NCBI GenBank assembly: GCA_964503475.1
Contig: CAZCZU010000037.1
Span: 1-25,695, forward strand
Source: CAZCZU01 sp964503475
GTDB taxonomy: Bacteria; Pseudomonadota; Zetaproteobacteria; Mariprofundales; Mariprofundaceae
Direction: 5' to 3'
DNA: 25,695 bases
The position numbers and the translations under genes are program-made. The first letter of the stretch is position 1. Each line of letters begins with the position of its first letter. Below are positions 7,774-14,491 of the stretch, piece by piece. The notes below the pieces were generated by a model, which was given only the letters and a program-made list of their open reading frames with translations, had not been told where the DNA came from and ran no database searches.

Positions 7774-8250
7774 TTAGCCGGCCGAGGTCGGCCCCACCTT
7801 GATGGTCACGCGCGTATCCAGTGAGCCCTCTTCAATACTGATGACGCAGGAGCGGTTGGATTTCAGGAAGGCGACCATGAACTTGTTGCCTTCGCTGAAG
7901 GCGTTGAGGAACTGCCAGTCGTACTTCGGCATTTCGGAGCGGAAGAACTTGGCGATGCTCGCCCCCTTGTAGTATCCGCTGTAGGTGATCACGCCCAGGG
8001 TCACGCCCGGCGCCTCGTAGACGAAGCTCAGGTCATCCTCACGTGTCAGTTCGGAGGGGACCGGGATATCGTCGAATTCGGCGATGGTCTTGGTTGGCGG
8101 TGTGGCCTTGTCTCCGACACTGGCGGCTGCTGAGCCACTGCTTGCGGCCGGCGCCTTGGCCGGCTGGCCGGCGTCCGGCTTGTGCATGCCGCAGCCGGCA
8201 AGCGCCAGCGAGCAGGCGGTGATCATGGTGAGCAAGGCGGTTCTGCGCAT
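7774..8250 (-). CDS. Predicted lipoprotein of unknown function
   Basis: The 158-aa product has a lipoprotein signal: MRRTALL, a hydrophobic stretch, then the lipobox LAGC with Cys20 as the lipidated residue. Residue +2 is Gly, not Asp, so outer-membrane sorting is expected. A low-complexity Ala/Pro/Ser linker to about residue 50 precedes a compact domain starting FDDIPVPSELTRE. Similar short lipoproteins with a D-I-P-V-P-x-E motif occur in other Gram-negatives, but I do not know a function. ATG 8250 is supported by GAGGGG at 8256-8261 upstream on this strand; longer in-frame starts would break the signal peptide. It is a single gene, convergent with the phosphatase and divergent from tRNA-Arg. 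Confidence 0.85.
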   Translation of the reverse strand: MRRTALLTMITACSLALAGCGMHKPDAGQPAKAPAASSGSAAASVGDKATPPTKTIAEFDDIPVPSELTREDDLSFVYEAPGVTLGVITYSGYYKGASIAKFFRSEMPKYDWQFLNAFSEGNKFMVAFLKSNRSCVISIEEGSLDTRVTIKVGPTSAG

Positions 8251-8349
8251 AGTATCCCCTCGTGACGGTGTACTTCTCCGGGCAGACTCAAGCATGGTCA
8301 CGCAGGCGGCGTAGTGCAAGCGAATGTAAGGGGTTTACCGGTGTTTCGC

Positions 8350-8377
8350 TTGACCGCGGGCAGGGGGCTCTTATGAT
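8350..8377 (+). promoter_or_regulatory. Sigma70-type promoter of tRNA-Arg
   Basis: TTGACC at 8350-8355 and TATGAT at 8372-8377 are separated by 16 nt, and the -10 box ends 12 nt before the mature tRNA. The tRNA-Thr(TGT) promoter near 25058 has the same spacing and the same -10 box. Confidence 0.75.
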
Positions 8378-8389
8378 GGCGGACCTTAC

Positions 8390-8466
8390 GCACCCTTAGC
8401 TCAGCTGGATAGAGCGTTGCCCTCCGAAGGCAAAGGCCGCAGGTTCGACTCCTGCAGGGTGCGCCA
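8390..8466 (+). tRNA. tRNA-Arg (anticodon CCG)
   Basis: A complete cloverleaf is seen with acceptor GCACCCT pairing AGGGTGC, an encoded GCCA end, D arm GCTC/GAGC, and T arm GCAGG-TTCGACT-CCTGC. The anticodon stem TTGCC/GGCAA closes loop CTCCGAA, so the anticodon is CCG at 8424-8426, reading CGG. It is a single tRNA unit with its own promoter. Reverse-strand frames over this gene encode the familiar false peptide ESNLRPLPSE and are not genes. Confidence 0.98.
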
Positions 8467-8518
8467 TTTCCCTCCGTTAAAACCGGATGCTTGAACTGAC
8501 TTCCGGCTTTGTCGATGG

Positions 8519-8542
8519 CCTGGCAGTCGTGGCCAGGGTTTT
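8519..8542 (+). terminator. Possible intrinsic terminator after tRNA-Arg
   Basis: CCTGGC at 8519-8524 pairs with GCCAGG at 8532-8537 around a 7-nt loop, followed by G and TTTT. The stem is short and the T-run weak, but it is correctly placed for the single tRNA-Arg transcript. The wider stretch 8467-8735 (269 nt) holds no gene I can support; it contains one further loose repeat, GCCTGTT at 8695-8701 inverted at 8730-8736. Confidence 0.4.
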
Positions 8543-8735
8543 ACCCGTGACCATCCATCAACCAGACATGCAAGCATTGTTCGTGCGGCACTAACCGGCG
8601 ATGGTGTGTTGCGCTTTATCTCCACGAAGTAATTTCTCCGACCAAATCGAAGATCATCACGGGCTTGCAATATCCCGTATGGGAGTGATTGCAGGCCTGT
8701 TGAGGTGCTTAAGCAGTAGCCATGGAAGTAACAGG

Positions 8736-9101
8736 CTATAAGCGATGGGGTAAGGAAACAGCGCCTGCCGGGGGCGGCTGGAAGCGGGGACAGACTGTTT
8801 GCCTGAGGATGCGTTCAAGGCCGAGCTCGAATGCCTCGCGCAGGGTGTGGCTGGCGGTACGCAGATGCAGGCGTTCGCGCAGCTCCTGCGGTGTGATGGT
8901 TTGTGCCAGTGTGTTCCAGAAGGCCCGGATAAACACAGGCGAAAACGAAGGGACGCCGCCGAGATTGAGTTCGAGACGCGAGGCTTGCGGAAGATGGGCG
9001 GAAACAATGCGAGCAAGCTGTTCGGCGGTGGCGGGATGCTGGGCGACGCGATGGCCGATAATGTCGGTACAGTCAATGCGCGCGATGCGGGTGCGGTTCA
9101 C
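8736..9101 (-). CDS. Small STAS-like (DUF4325-type) protein
   Basis: The 121-aa product resembles STAS-like DUF4325 domains. A hydrophobic strand LELNLGGVPSFSPVFIRAFW (about residues 43-62) matches the pattern of a beta strand plus Ser-containing loop, and LREAFELGLERIL forms the later helix. Such domains often sit next to histidine-kinase-like ATPases, and some are linked to signalling or defence loci, but no partner is visible here. The start is GTG 9101, well supported by AAGGAG 6 nt upstream on this strand. The last 20 residues are Pro-rich. It stands alone, divergent from marC, with gene-free DNA downstream. The coding call is fairly firm; the family is a moderate inference from pattern only. 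Confidence 0.7.
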   Translation of the reverse strand: MNRTRIARIDCTDIIGHRVAQHPATAEQLARIVSAHLPQASRLELNLGGVPSFSPVFIRAFWNTLAQTITPQELRERLHLRTASHTLREAFELGLERILRQTVCPRFQPPPAGAVSLPHRL

Positions 9102-9120
9102 GATAAGCTCCTTGCGTTGG

Positions 9121-9139
9121 CGGACAGGTCACCGGTCCG
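9121..9139. promoter_or_regulatory. Imperfect dyad in the leader of the STAS-like gene
   Basis: Positions 9121-9139 read CGGAC-A-GGT-C-ACC-G-GTCCG, a 19-bp dyad with a single mismatched pair. It lies about 20 nt upstream of the GTG at 9101, in the 137-nt region shared with the divergent marC gene. It has the size of a repressor site or a small RNA hairpin; no regulator is identified. Confidence 0.35.
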
Positions 9140-9238
9140 TGTGCATGCAGAATAAACTTCCGGGATGAATCGAAACTGAATGTGATCGCCGTCATCAGTC
9201 TGTTTGACAGCAGTAGCGTACGGGGATAGCAAAAGAGA

Positions 9239-9856
9239 ATGCTTGAGCCATTTCTGAAATCGTTGACCCTGTTTCTGGTGCTGTTCAATCCGTTCCTGAT
9301 GAGTATTTACCTGATGGATCTGATCCAGGAGCTGGATAGCCGCACATTCTTGCAGGTGCTGGCACGTGCCACGGTAATCAGCGGTGTGGTGTTCCTGCTT
9401 TTCGCCTGGGGCGGAGAGCGCATCTTTACCGATGTGCTGCAGATCAGCTTCGAATCATTCCTGATCTTCGGCGGCATCGTGATTTTCATCATCGCCCTGC
9501 AGATGATGTTTATGGGCGGGGTGGCCCTGAAGCAGTTGCGTGGCGGAGATGCCTCACACATTACCGGCTCGATCGCCATGCCGTTCATGATCGGGCCGGG
9601 CACCATCAGTGCCAGCGTCGTTACCGGGAACATTTTGCCTTATGGCTGGGCTGCAGCTGCTATTGTGCTATCGCTCATGCTGACCATCGTCCTGATCATG
9701 GTGCTCAAGCACGCCTTTGATGTGATCAAGGTTCGCAATGTCGACTTGCTTGAGCGATATATCGACATCACCGGCCGTGCCGGCGCGTTGCTGACAGGAT
9801 CGATCGGCATACAGATGATCGTGCAGGGAATAAAAAATCTCGTCAGTGCCGGATGA
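9239..9856 (+). CDS. MarC-family integral membrane protein
   Basis: The 205-aa protein has about six hydrophobic segments and the MarC family hallmarks: an early LFNPFLMSIYLMDLI segment (the family typically has an NP motif here), a GGIVIFIIALQMMF helix, and MPFMIGPGTIS where homologues read P-x-x-x-GPG. MarC proteins are inner-membrane proteins of unknown function; the earlier link to multiple antibiotic resistance was not upheld. ATG 9239 has only a weak AG-rich ribosome site. TTGACA at 9204-9209 may be a -35 box, but the matching -10 (TAGCAA) would leave almost no leader. A hairpin terminator follows directly. Confidence 0.88.
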   Translation: MLEPFLKSLTLFLVLFNPFLMSIYLMDLIQELDSRTFLQVLARATVISGVVFLLFAWGGERIFTDVLQISFESFLIFGGIVIFIIALQMMFMGGVALKQLRGGDASHITGSIAMPFMIGPGTISASVVTGNILPYGWAAAAIVLSLMLTIVLIMVLKHAFDVIKVRNVDLLERYIDITGRAGALLTGSIGIQMIVQGIKNLVSAG

Positions 9857-9857
9857 T

Positions 9858-9879
9858 AAATGGCTCAACAGAGCCATTT
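9858..9879 (+). terminator. Intrinsic-type hairpin after marC-family gene
   Basis: AAATGGCTC at 9858-9866 pairs perfectly with GAGCCATTT at 9871-9879 around the tetraloop AACA, starting 2 nt after the stop codon. The T-run is only TTT within the stem, but A-rich and T-rich flanks would allow bidirectional action. It separates this gene from the ect operon. Confidence 0.6.
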
Positions 9880-9890
9880 GCAAGCTGAAT

Positions 9891-9918
9891 TTGAAATAAT
9901 TTTCTTCGGCGCTAGGGT
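9891..9918 (+). promoter_or_regulatory. Candidate ectA promoter
   Basis: TTGAAA at 9891-9896 and TAGGGT at 9913-9918 are 16 nt apart in the 70-nt gap before ectA. The -10 context GCTAGGGTTT resembles the extended C-T-A form favoured by the stationary-phase/stress sigma factor, which would suit an osmotic-stress operon. The leader would be very short. Confidence 0.3.
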
Positions 9919-9926
9919 TTGCCGCA

Positions 9927-10439
9927 ATGCTTACGTCAAAAACGAAGCAGGATCCGCCTCTGGCCTTCCGCAAGCCACGGGTAAGTGACGGTCCCGATAT
10001 CTATGATCTGGTAACACGATCCAAGCCTCTGGACGTCAACTCCCGTTATAATTACCTGCTGCTGTGCAGTCACTTTGCGGAAACATGTGCCGTGGTTGAG
10101 TCTGAAGGATCCGTCCTTGCTTTCATCAGCGCCTACTGCCCTCCGCAGCAGAGCGACACTCTTTTTGTGTGGCAGGTTGCCGTGGATGCCTCCCTGCGCG
10201 GGCAGGGCATTGCCAAGCGATTGATTCGTCATCTGCTCGATCGTCCGAACCTGCAACACATCCGTTTTGTCGAGGCGACGGTCAACCCGTCCAACGATGC
10301 TTCCCGCAATCTGTTTCGCTCTCTGGCACGCGAATCACAGTGTGACATCAAGGATAGTCTATTCTATAGCATTGAAGATTTTGGCGGTGATGCGCACGAA
10401 GAGGAGATTCTTCTGCGTGTTGGCCCGATAAAGAAGTAA
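9927..10439 (+). CDS. ectA: L-2,4-diaminobutyrate N-gamma-acetyltransferase
   Basis: EctA acetylates diaminobutyrate with acetyl-CoA, the second step of ectoine synthesis. The 170-aa GNAT protein has the family-typical opening LAFRKPRVSDGPDIYDLVTRSKPLDVNSRYNYLLL (written in parts: FRKPRVSDG, then LDVNSRYNYLLL), and the acetyl-CoA loop RGQGIAKRL near residue 90. ATG 9927 is the first start in frame; there is no strong Shine-Dalgarno. It begins the ectABC operon, 32 nt upstream of ectB, and is preceded by a terminator and a possible stress promoter. No EctR-type regulator gene and no aspartokinase gene are adjacent. Confidence 0.95.
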   Translation: MLTSKTKQDPPLAFRKPRVSDGPDIYDLVTRSKPLDVNSRYNYLLLCSHFAETCAVVESEGSVLAFISAYCPPQQSDTLFVWQVAVDASLRGQGIAKRLIRHLLDRPNLQHIRFVEATVNPSNDASRNLFRSLARESQCDIKDSLFYSIEDFGGDAHEEEILLRVGPIKK

Positions 10440-10448
10440 AAAAACAAA

Positions 10449-10467
10449 AAAAGAGAGGAACTCTTTT
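10449..10467 (+). promoter_or_regulatory. Hairpin presenting the ectB ribosome site
   Basis: AAAAGAG at 10449-10455 pairs with CTCTTTT at 10461-10467, with loop AGGAA. The loop holds the purine-rich ribosome site about 11 nt before the ectB ATG at 10472. The rest of the 32-nt ectA-ectB gap is nearly pure A. The weak stem could melt with temperature or salt; this is inference. Confidence 0.4.
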
Positions 10468-10471
10468 CATT

Positions 10472-11749
10472 ATGCGTATTTTTGAAGAAATGGAATCCGA
10501 GGTTCGTGGTTATATCCGCTCGTTTCCGGCTGTCTTCGACCAGGCCAAGGGGTCGCATCTTTTTGATGAGGTCGGTAACAAGTATATCGACTTTTTTGCC
10601 GGTGCCGGCACGCTCAATTACGGACACAACAATCCTGCAGTCAGCGAGGCGCTGATCGAGTATCTGAAGCACGATGGCATCGTGCACGGGCTCGACAAGG
10701 CGACCGTGGCCAAGAAGAATTTCCTGCAGAAGTTCCGCGAGACGATCCTTTCGCCGCGCAACCTGGAGTACAAGGTGCAGTTTACCGGTCCGACCGGTAC
10801 CAATGCGGTGGAGACGGCCCTGAAGCTGGCCCGCATGGTCAAGCGCCGCTCCAACATCATCGCCTTTACCAACTCCTACCACGGCCTTTCCATGGGTTCG
10901 CTGGCCGTAACCGGCAACTCTTTCTACCGCGATGAGTCCTACGGTGTACGTGTTAACAGCGCCTTTGTGCCGTACGACGGTTATTTCGGCGATGGCGTCA
11001 ATACCATCGACTATCTGCGTCGTCTGCTTGAAGACCAGAGTTCCGGTGTCGATCTGCCGGCCGCGATTATTGTCGAAACGGTTCAGGGCGAGGGCGGTAT
11101 CCATGTTGCCAGCATCGAATGGTTGCAGGAGCTGGAAGCGCTTTGCCGCGAATTCGATATCCTGCTGATTATCGATGATATTCAGATGGGCAACGGCCGT
11201 ACCGGTACGTTCTTCAGCTTTGAGCGCGCTGGTATCACGCCGGATATGGTGACCCTGTCCAAGTCGATTGGCGGTGGTCTGCCGATGTCGATCCTGTTGA
11301 TGCGTCCGGAGCTGGACCAGTGGCAGCCGGGCGAGCACACCGGCACCTTCCGCGGCAACAACCTCGCCTTTGTCGCCTCTACCAAGCTGCTCGAGTACTG
11401 GGATACCCCCGACTTTGCCGAGGGTGTGGCCCAGAAGAGCAGGCTGTTGCAGGAGGGGCTGGAGAAAATCGTGGCCGACCACCCGGATGCCGAAGGCAGT
11501 CTGCGCGGTGTCGGCATGGTCTGGGGCATCGAGTTCCCGGATGCCACCTTTGCCGGCGATCTCTCCGAGGAGTGCTTCGCCAACGGCCTGGTGATCGAGA
11601 CAGCCGGTGCCAACGGCCAGGTGATCAAATTCCTGCCTTCGCTCACCATCGGTGAAGAGGTGATTACGGAAGGGCTGGCCATTATCGATGCGGCGATGAC
11701 GGTCGTGAACGAGAAACGAAAAGGTCTGCGGGCGGGGAACCTGTCATGA
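10472..11749 (+). CDS. ectB: Diaminobutyrate--2-oxoglutarate aminotransferase
   Basis: EctB makes L-2,4-diaminobutyrate from aspartate semialdehyde and glutamate, the first committed ectoine step. The 425-aa class III aminotransferase has the EctB-type opening MRIFEEMESEVRGYIRSFP, the GPTGTNAVETALKLAR cofactor phosphate site, LIIDDIQMGNGRTG around Asp235-Asp236, and the PLP lysine Lys264 in LSKSIGGG. Length is normal for the family. The start at ATG 10472 follows an AGAGGAA ribosome site located in a small hairpin loop. Its stop overlaps the ectC start by four bases (ATGA), indicating coupled translation. Confidence 0.97.
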   Translation: MRIFEEMESEVRGYIRSFPAVFDQAKGSHLFDEVGNKYIDFFAGAGTLNYGHNNPAVSEALIEYLKHDGIVHGLDKATVAKKNFLQKFRETILSPRNLEYKVQFTGPTGTNAVETALKLARMVKRRSNIIAFTNSYHGLSMGSLAVTGNSFYRDESYGVRVNSAFVPYDGYFGDGVNTIDYLRRLLEDQSSGVDLPAAIIVETVQGEGGIHVASIEWLQELEALCREFDILLIIDDIQMGNGRTGTFFSFERAGITPDMVTLSKSIGGGLPMSILLMRPELDQWQPGEHTGTFRGNNLAFVASTKLLEYWDTPDFAEGVAQKSRLLQEGLEKIVADHPDAEGSLRGVGMVWGIEFPDATFAGDLSEECFANGLVIETAGANGQVIKFLPSLTIGEEVITEGLAIIDAAMTVVNEKRKGLRAGNLS

Positions 11750-12147
11750 TCGTACGTCATCTGCCGGACATTCTGGGCACCGAACGTGATGTAAAGGGCG
11801 ATACGGGTAACTGGGAGAGTCGCCGCCTGATCCTCAATGACGATGCGGTGGGTTTCTCGCTGCACGATACCATCATCCATGCCGGCACCGAGTCGGAGTT
11901 CTGGTACAAAAACCACATCGAGGCCGTCTATTGCGTGCAGGGCGAAGGCGAGATCGAGACGCTGGATGACGGCACGATCTATCCGATCAAGGATGGCACC
12001 GTCTATCTGCTTAATGGACATGAGCGCCATAAGTTGCGGGCCAGAACAACGATGCGCATGGTCTGTGTCTTCAACCCACCGGTAACCGGAACCGAGAAGC
12101 ATGGAGCGGACGGGGCCTACAGTCCGGGAGCTGAACATCAGGGATAA
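11746..12147 (+). CDS. ectC: L-ectoine synthase
   Basis: EctC closes the ring of N-gamma-acetyl-diaminobutyrate to give ectoine. The 133-aa cupin contains Glu59, Tyr87 and His95 at positions equivalent to the iron ligands described for characterised EctC proteins, in HIEAVYCVQGEGEIE and TVYLLNGHERHKL. Start ATG 11746 overlaps the ectB stop. There is no ectD hydroxylase after it, so 5-hydroxyectoine is not expected from this locus; instead a symporter gene follows 22 nt later. A 14-bp palindrome fills that gap. Confidence 0.97.
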   Translation: MIVRHLPDILGTERDVKGDTGNWESRRLILNDDAVGFSLHDTIIHAGTESEFWYKNHIEAVYCVQGEGEIETLDDGTIYPIKDGTVYLLNGHERHKLRARTTMRMVCVFNPPVTGTEKHGADGAYSPGAEHQG

Positions 12148-12148
12148 G

Positions 12149-12162
12149 CGGGCCTAGGCCCG
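12149..12162. repeat. 14-bp perfect palindrome between ectC and the symporter gene
   Basis: CGGGCCTAGGCCCG is exactly its own reverse complement. It occupies most of the 22-nt gap, where a Shine-Dalgarno for the next gene would be expected but is not seen. In RNA it can form a 5-bp hairpin with a CTAG loop, which could separate expression of ectC from that of the transporter. Confidence 0.5.
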
Positions 12163-12169
12163 GTCCGAC

Positions 12170-13567
12170 ATGACAGCTGTCAGCTTCATCGCTTTTTTGC
12201 TGGTCTTTGCCGGCATCGGCATCGCCTCGATGCTGAAGAGCCGACACTCCACCGTCGATTACCTGGTCGCCGGCCGAAACGTACCGCCCTGGCTGGGCGG
12301 CCTTTCGGCCGTGGCGACCAACAACAGCGGTTACATGTTCATCGGCATGATCGGGCTGACCTACACGACCGGCCTCTCCTCGATATGGCTGATGATCGGC
12401 TGGATTATCGGTGACCTGATGGCCTCATTGCTGATGATGCACCAGGTGCGCGTCACCACCGAGAAACAGGATATCCACTCCTTCGGCGGCCTGGTGGCCC
12501 AGTGGCATCACACCAACTACAACATTCTGCGCCGGATCACCGGCATTCTGACGGTCATCTTCCTCGGCTCCTATGCCGCAGCCCAGTTCAACGCCGGCAG
12601 CAAGGCGCTGCATGTGCTGTTCGGCTGGGACCTTTCCACCGGTGCGGTAATCGGCGCTGCTCTGGTCCTGCTCTACAGTTTCGCCGGGGGCTTGCGTGCC
12701 TCGATCTGGACCGATGCAGCCCAGTCGTTCGTCATGGTCTTTTCGATGGGGTTGATGATGGTCGTCGCGGCCGAACATATCGGCAGCGCTGATAAAATCT
12801 ACGCCACCCTGGATGCGGTCGGACCGCATTATATGAATCTGTTTCCGGATACATCCTGGCTGGGGGTGGCGCTGTTTGTCATCGGCTGGGTCTTTGCCGG
12901 CTTCGGTGTGGCGGGGCAGCCGCATATTGTCATCCGCTACATGACGCTGGACGATCCGAAGAACATCAACCGCTTTCGCGCCTATTACTATGCATGGTTC
13001 ATCATTTTCTACTCGGCCACGATCGTGGTCGGGCTTCTGGCCCGTGTGCTGCTGCCGGATGCCGGTCAGTTCGATGCCGAGCTGGCCCTGCCCATGCTGT
13101 CCATGCAGTTGCTGCCGGATGTGCTGGTCGGGTTGATGCTGGCCGGACTTTTCGCTGCCACGATGTCGACAGCCGACTCACTGGTGCTCTCCTGCTCAGC
13201 CGCCCTGACCCGTGACCTGCTGCCGGAGCACAAGGGGGGCTACCTGGTCACCAAGATCGCCACGGGCATTGTCGTGATCGTGGCTCTGGTTATTGCCATC
13301 TCCGGTAACAAAAGCGTTTTCCAGTTGGTGCTGATTGCCTGGGGGCTGCTTGCCTCGGCATTCGTGCCACTGCTGGCTATTTATGCCCTGGGCGGCAGGC
13401 CAAGCGAGCGACTGGCCATTGGTATGATGGGCACCGGTGTTGCGGTGTTTCTACTCTGGCGGGAGGCGGGGCTCTCCTCGCTGGTTTACGAGATCATGCC
13501 GGCCATGCTGGCGGGCATGATGCTCTTTGTCGTGGCACGGCAATGGCGTAAACTCGCCGGTCGATGA
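12170..13567 (+). CDS. Sodium:solute symporter (SSS family), probable osmolyte importer
   Basis: The 465-aa protein is a PutP-like SSS transporter with about 13 membrane segments. Visible family features are STVDYLVAGRNVPPWLGGLS near residues 25-45, ATNNSGYMFIG where PutP has ASDMSGWLLMG, GGLRASIWTDAAQ, and MSTADSLVLSCSAALTRDL, matching the conserved sodium-site helix MSTADSQLL. Its place directly after ectABC suggests uptake of ectoine, proline or another compatible solute. SSS transporters are known in some ectoine clusters, but the substrate cannot be read from sequence. There is no clear ribosome site. Its stop overlaps the ubiA start by four bases, so ubiA may be expressed from the same transcript. 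Confidence 0.88.
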   Translation: MTAVSFIAFLLVFAGIGIASMLKSRHSTVDYLVAGRNVPPWLGGLSAVATNNSGYMFIGMIGLTYTTGLSSIWLMIGWIIGDLMASLLMMHQVRVTTEKQDIHSFGGLVAQWHHTNYNILRRITGILTVIFLGSYAAAQFNAGSKALHVLFGWDLSTGAVIGAALVLLYSFAGGLRASIWTDAAQSFVMVFSMGLMMVVAAEHIGSADKIYATLDAVGPHYMNLFPDTSWLGVALFVIGWVFAGFGVAGQPHIVIRYMTLDDPKNINRFRAYYYAWFIIFYSATIVVGLLARVLLPDAGQFDAELALPMLSMQLLPDVLVGLMLAGLFAATMSTADSLVLSCSAALTRDLLPEHKGGYLVTKIATGIVVIVALVIAISGNKSVFQLVLIAWGLLASAFVPLLAIYALGGRPSERLAIGMMGTGVAVFLLWREAGLSSLVYEIMPAMLAGMMLFVVARQWRKLAGR

Positions 13568-14421
13568 TCAAGCAGAAACTCAACGCCTACAGTCGCCTGA
13601 TGCGCATCGACCGCCCGATCGGCACCTACCTGGTGCTGTGGCCGACCCTGTGGGCATTATGGATTGCAGGTGCCGGTCATCCGGACGGGCTGGTGCTGCT
13701 GGTCTTTGTGCTGGGTACATTCCTGATGCGCTCGGCCGGCTGTGTCATCAACGATTTCGCCGACCGCAAGGTCGACGGGCATGTGAAACGTACCCGGGAG
13801 CGGCCGCTGGCCACCGGCGAGGTGGGGGCGAAAGAGGCGCTGCTGCTGTTTGGTGTATTGGCACTCATCGCCTTCCTGCTGGTGCTGTTGATGAACCGGC
13901 TGACCATCATGCTCGCTTTCGTCGGTGTGGCGCTCGCCATCATCTACCCCTTCATGAAGCGCTATACCCACTGGCCGCAGGTCTTCCTCGGCATGGCCTT
14001 CGCCTGGGGCATGCCGATGGCCTTTGCCGCCCAGACGGGTTCGGTGCCGGCCGGGCTGTGGCTGCTCTATGGGGCCAACTTCTGCTGGGTGGTCGCCTAC
14101 GACACGATGTATGCCATGGTCGACCGCGACGATGACCTGATCATCGGAGTGAAATCGACCGCTATCCTTTTCGGCCGCCATGACCGGCTGATTATCGGAC
14201 TCTTCCAGATAGCCTTTCTGACTCTGATGGCGGCAGCAGGTTCGTGGTTCGAGCTGGGGGCGATCTACTATGCCGGCTTGCTTATTGCCGCAGGGCTGGC
14301 TGCCTATCATCAGTACCTGATTAAGGAGCGGGAGCGCGACAACTGCTTTACCGCATTCCTGCACAACAACTATGTCGGCATGGCCATTTTTATCGCCATC
14401 GTGCTCGATTTTGCGCTCTAG
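13564..14421 (+). CDS. ubiA: 4-hydroxybenzoate polyprenyltransferase
   Basis: UbiA attaches the polyprenyl tail to 4-hydroxybenzoate in ubiquinone synthesis at the inner membrane. The 285-aa protein has both Asp-rich Mg-prenyl-diphosphate motifs: NDFADRKVD at residues 63-71 and YDTMYAMVDRDDD at about 179-191, with DRPIGTYLVLWPTLWAL at the N terminus, typical of the ubiquinone branch. About eight membrane segments are present. The ATG overlaps the symporter stop (ATGA). The link with an osmolyte operon is unusual and may only reflect read-through. Confidence 0.95.
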   Translation: MIKQKLNAYSRLMRIDRPIGTYLVLWPTLWALWIAGAGHPDGLVLLVFVLGTFLMRSAGCVINDFADRKVDGHVKRTRERPLATGEVGAKEALLLFGVLALIAFLLVLLMNRLTIMLAFVGVALAIIYPFMKRYTHWPQVFLGMAFAWGMPMAFAAQTGSVPAGLWLLYGANFCWVVAYDTMYAMVDRDDDLIIGVKSTAILFGRHDRLIIGLFQIAFLTLMAAAGSWFELGAIYYAGLLIAAGLAAYHQYLIKERERDNCFTAFLHNNYVGMAIFIAIVLDFAL

Positions 14422-14425
14422 CTCT

Positions 14426-14451
14426 GCTGCTGTAGGGTTCGCAGCCGTTTT
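14426..14451 (+). terminator. Weak terminator-like hairpin after ubiA
   Basis: GCTGC at 14426-14430 pairs with GCAGC at 14441-14445, followed by CG and TTTT at 14448-14451 and an AT-rich tract. The stem is short. It lies in the 70-nt gap between ubiA and hemC, which also contains CGGTTG-AA-CAACCG just before the hemC ribosome site. Confidence 0.35.
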
Positions 14452-14491
14452 GATTATTTATACCGGTTGAACAACCGACGAGAGGCCTCCG

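Noticed and set aside
8401..8670. Minus-strand ORF of 89 aa ending in ESNLRPLPSEGNALSS
   Set aside because: Its C terminus is the reverse reading of tRNA-Arg, a well-known false protein in databases; no ribosome site or homology-like pattern supports it.
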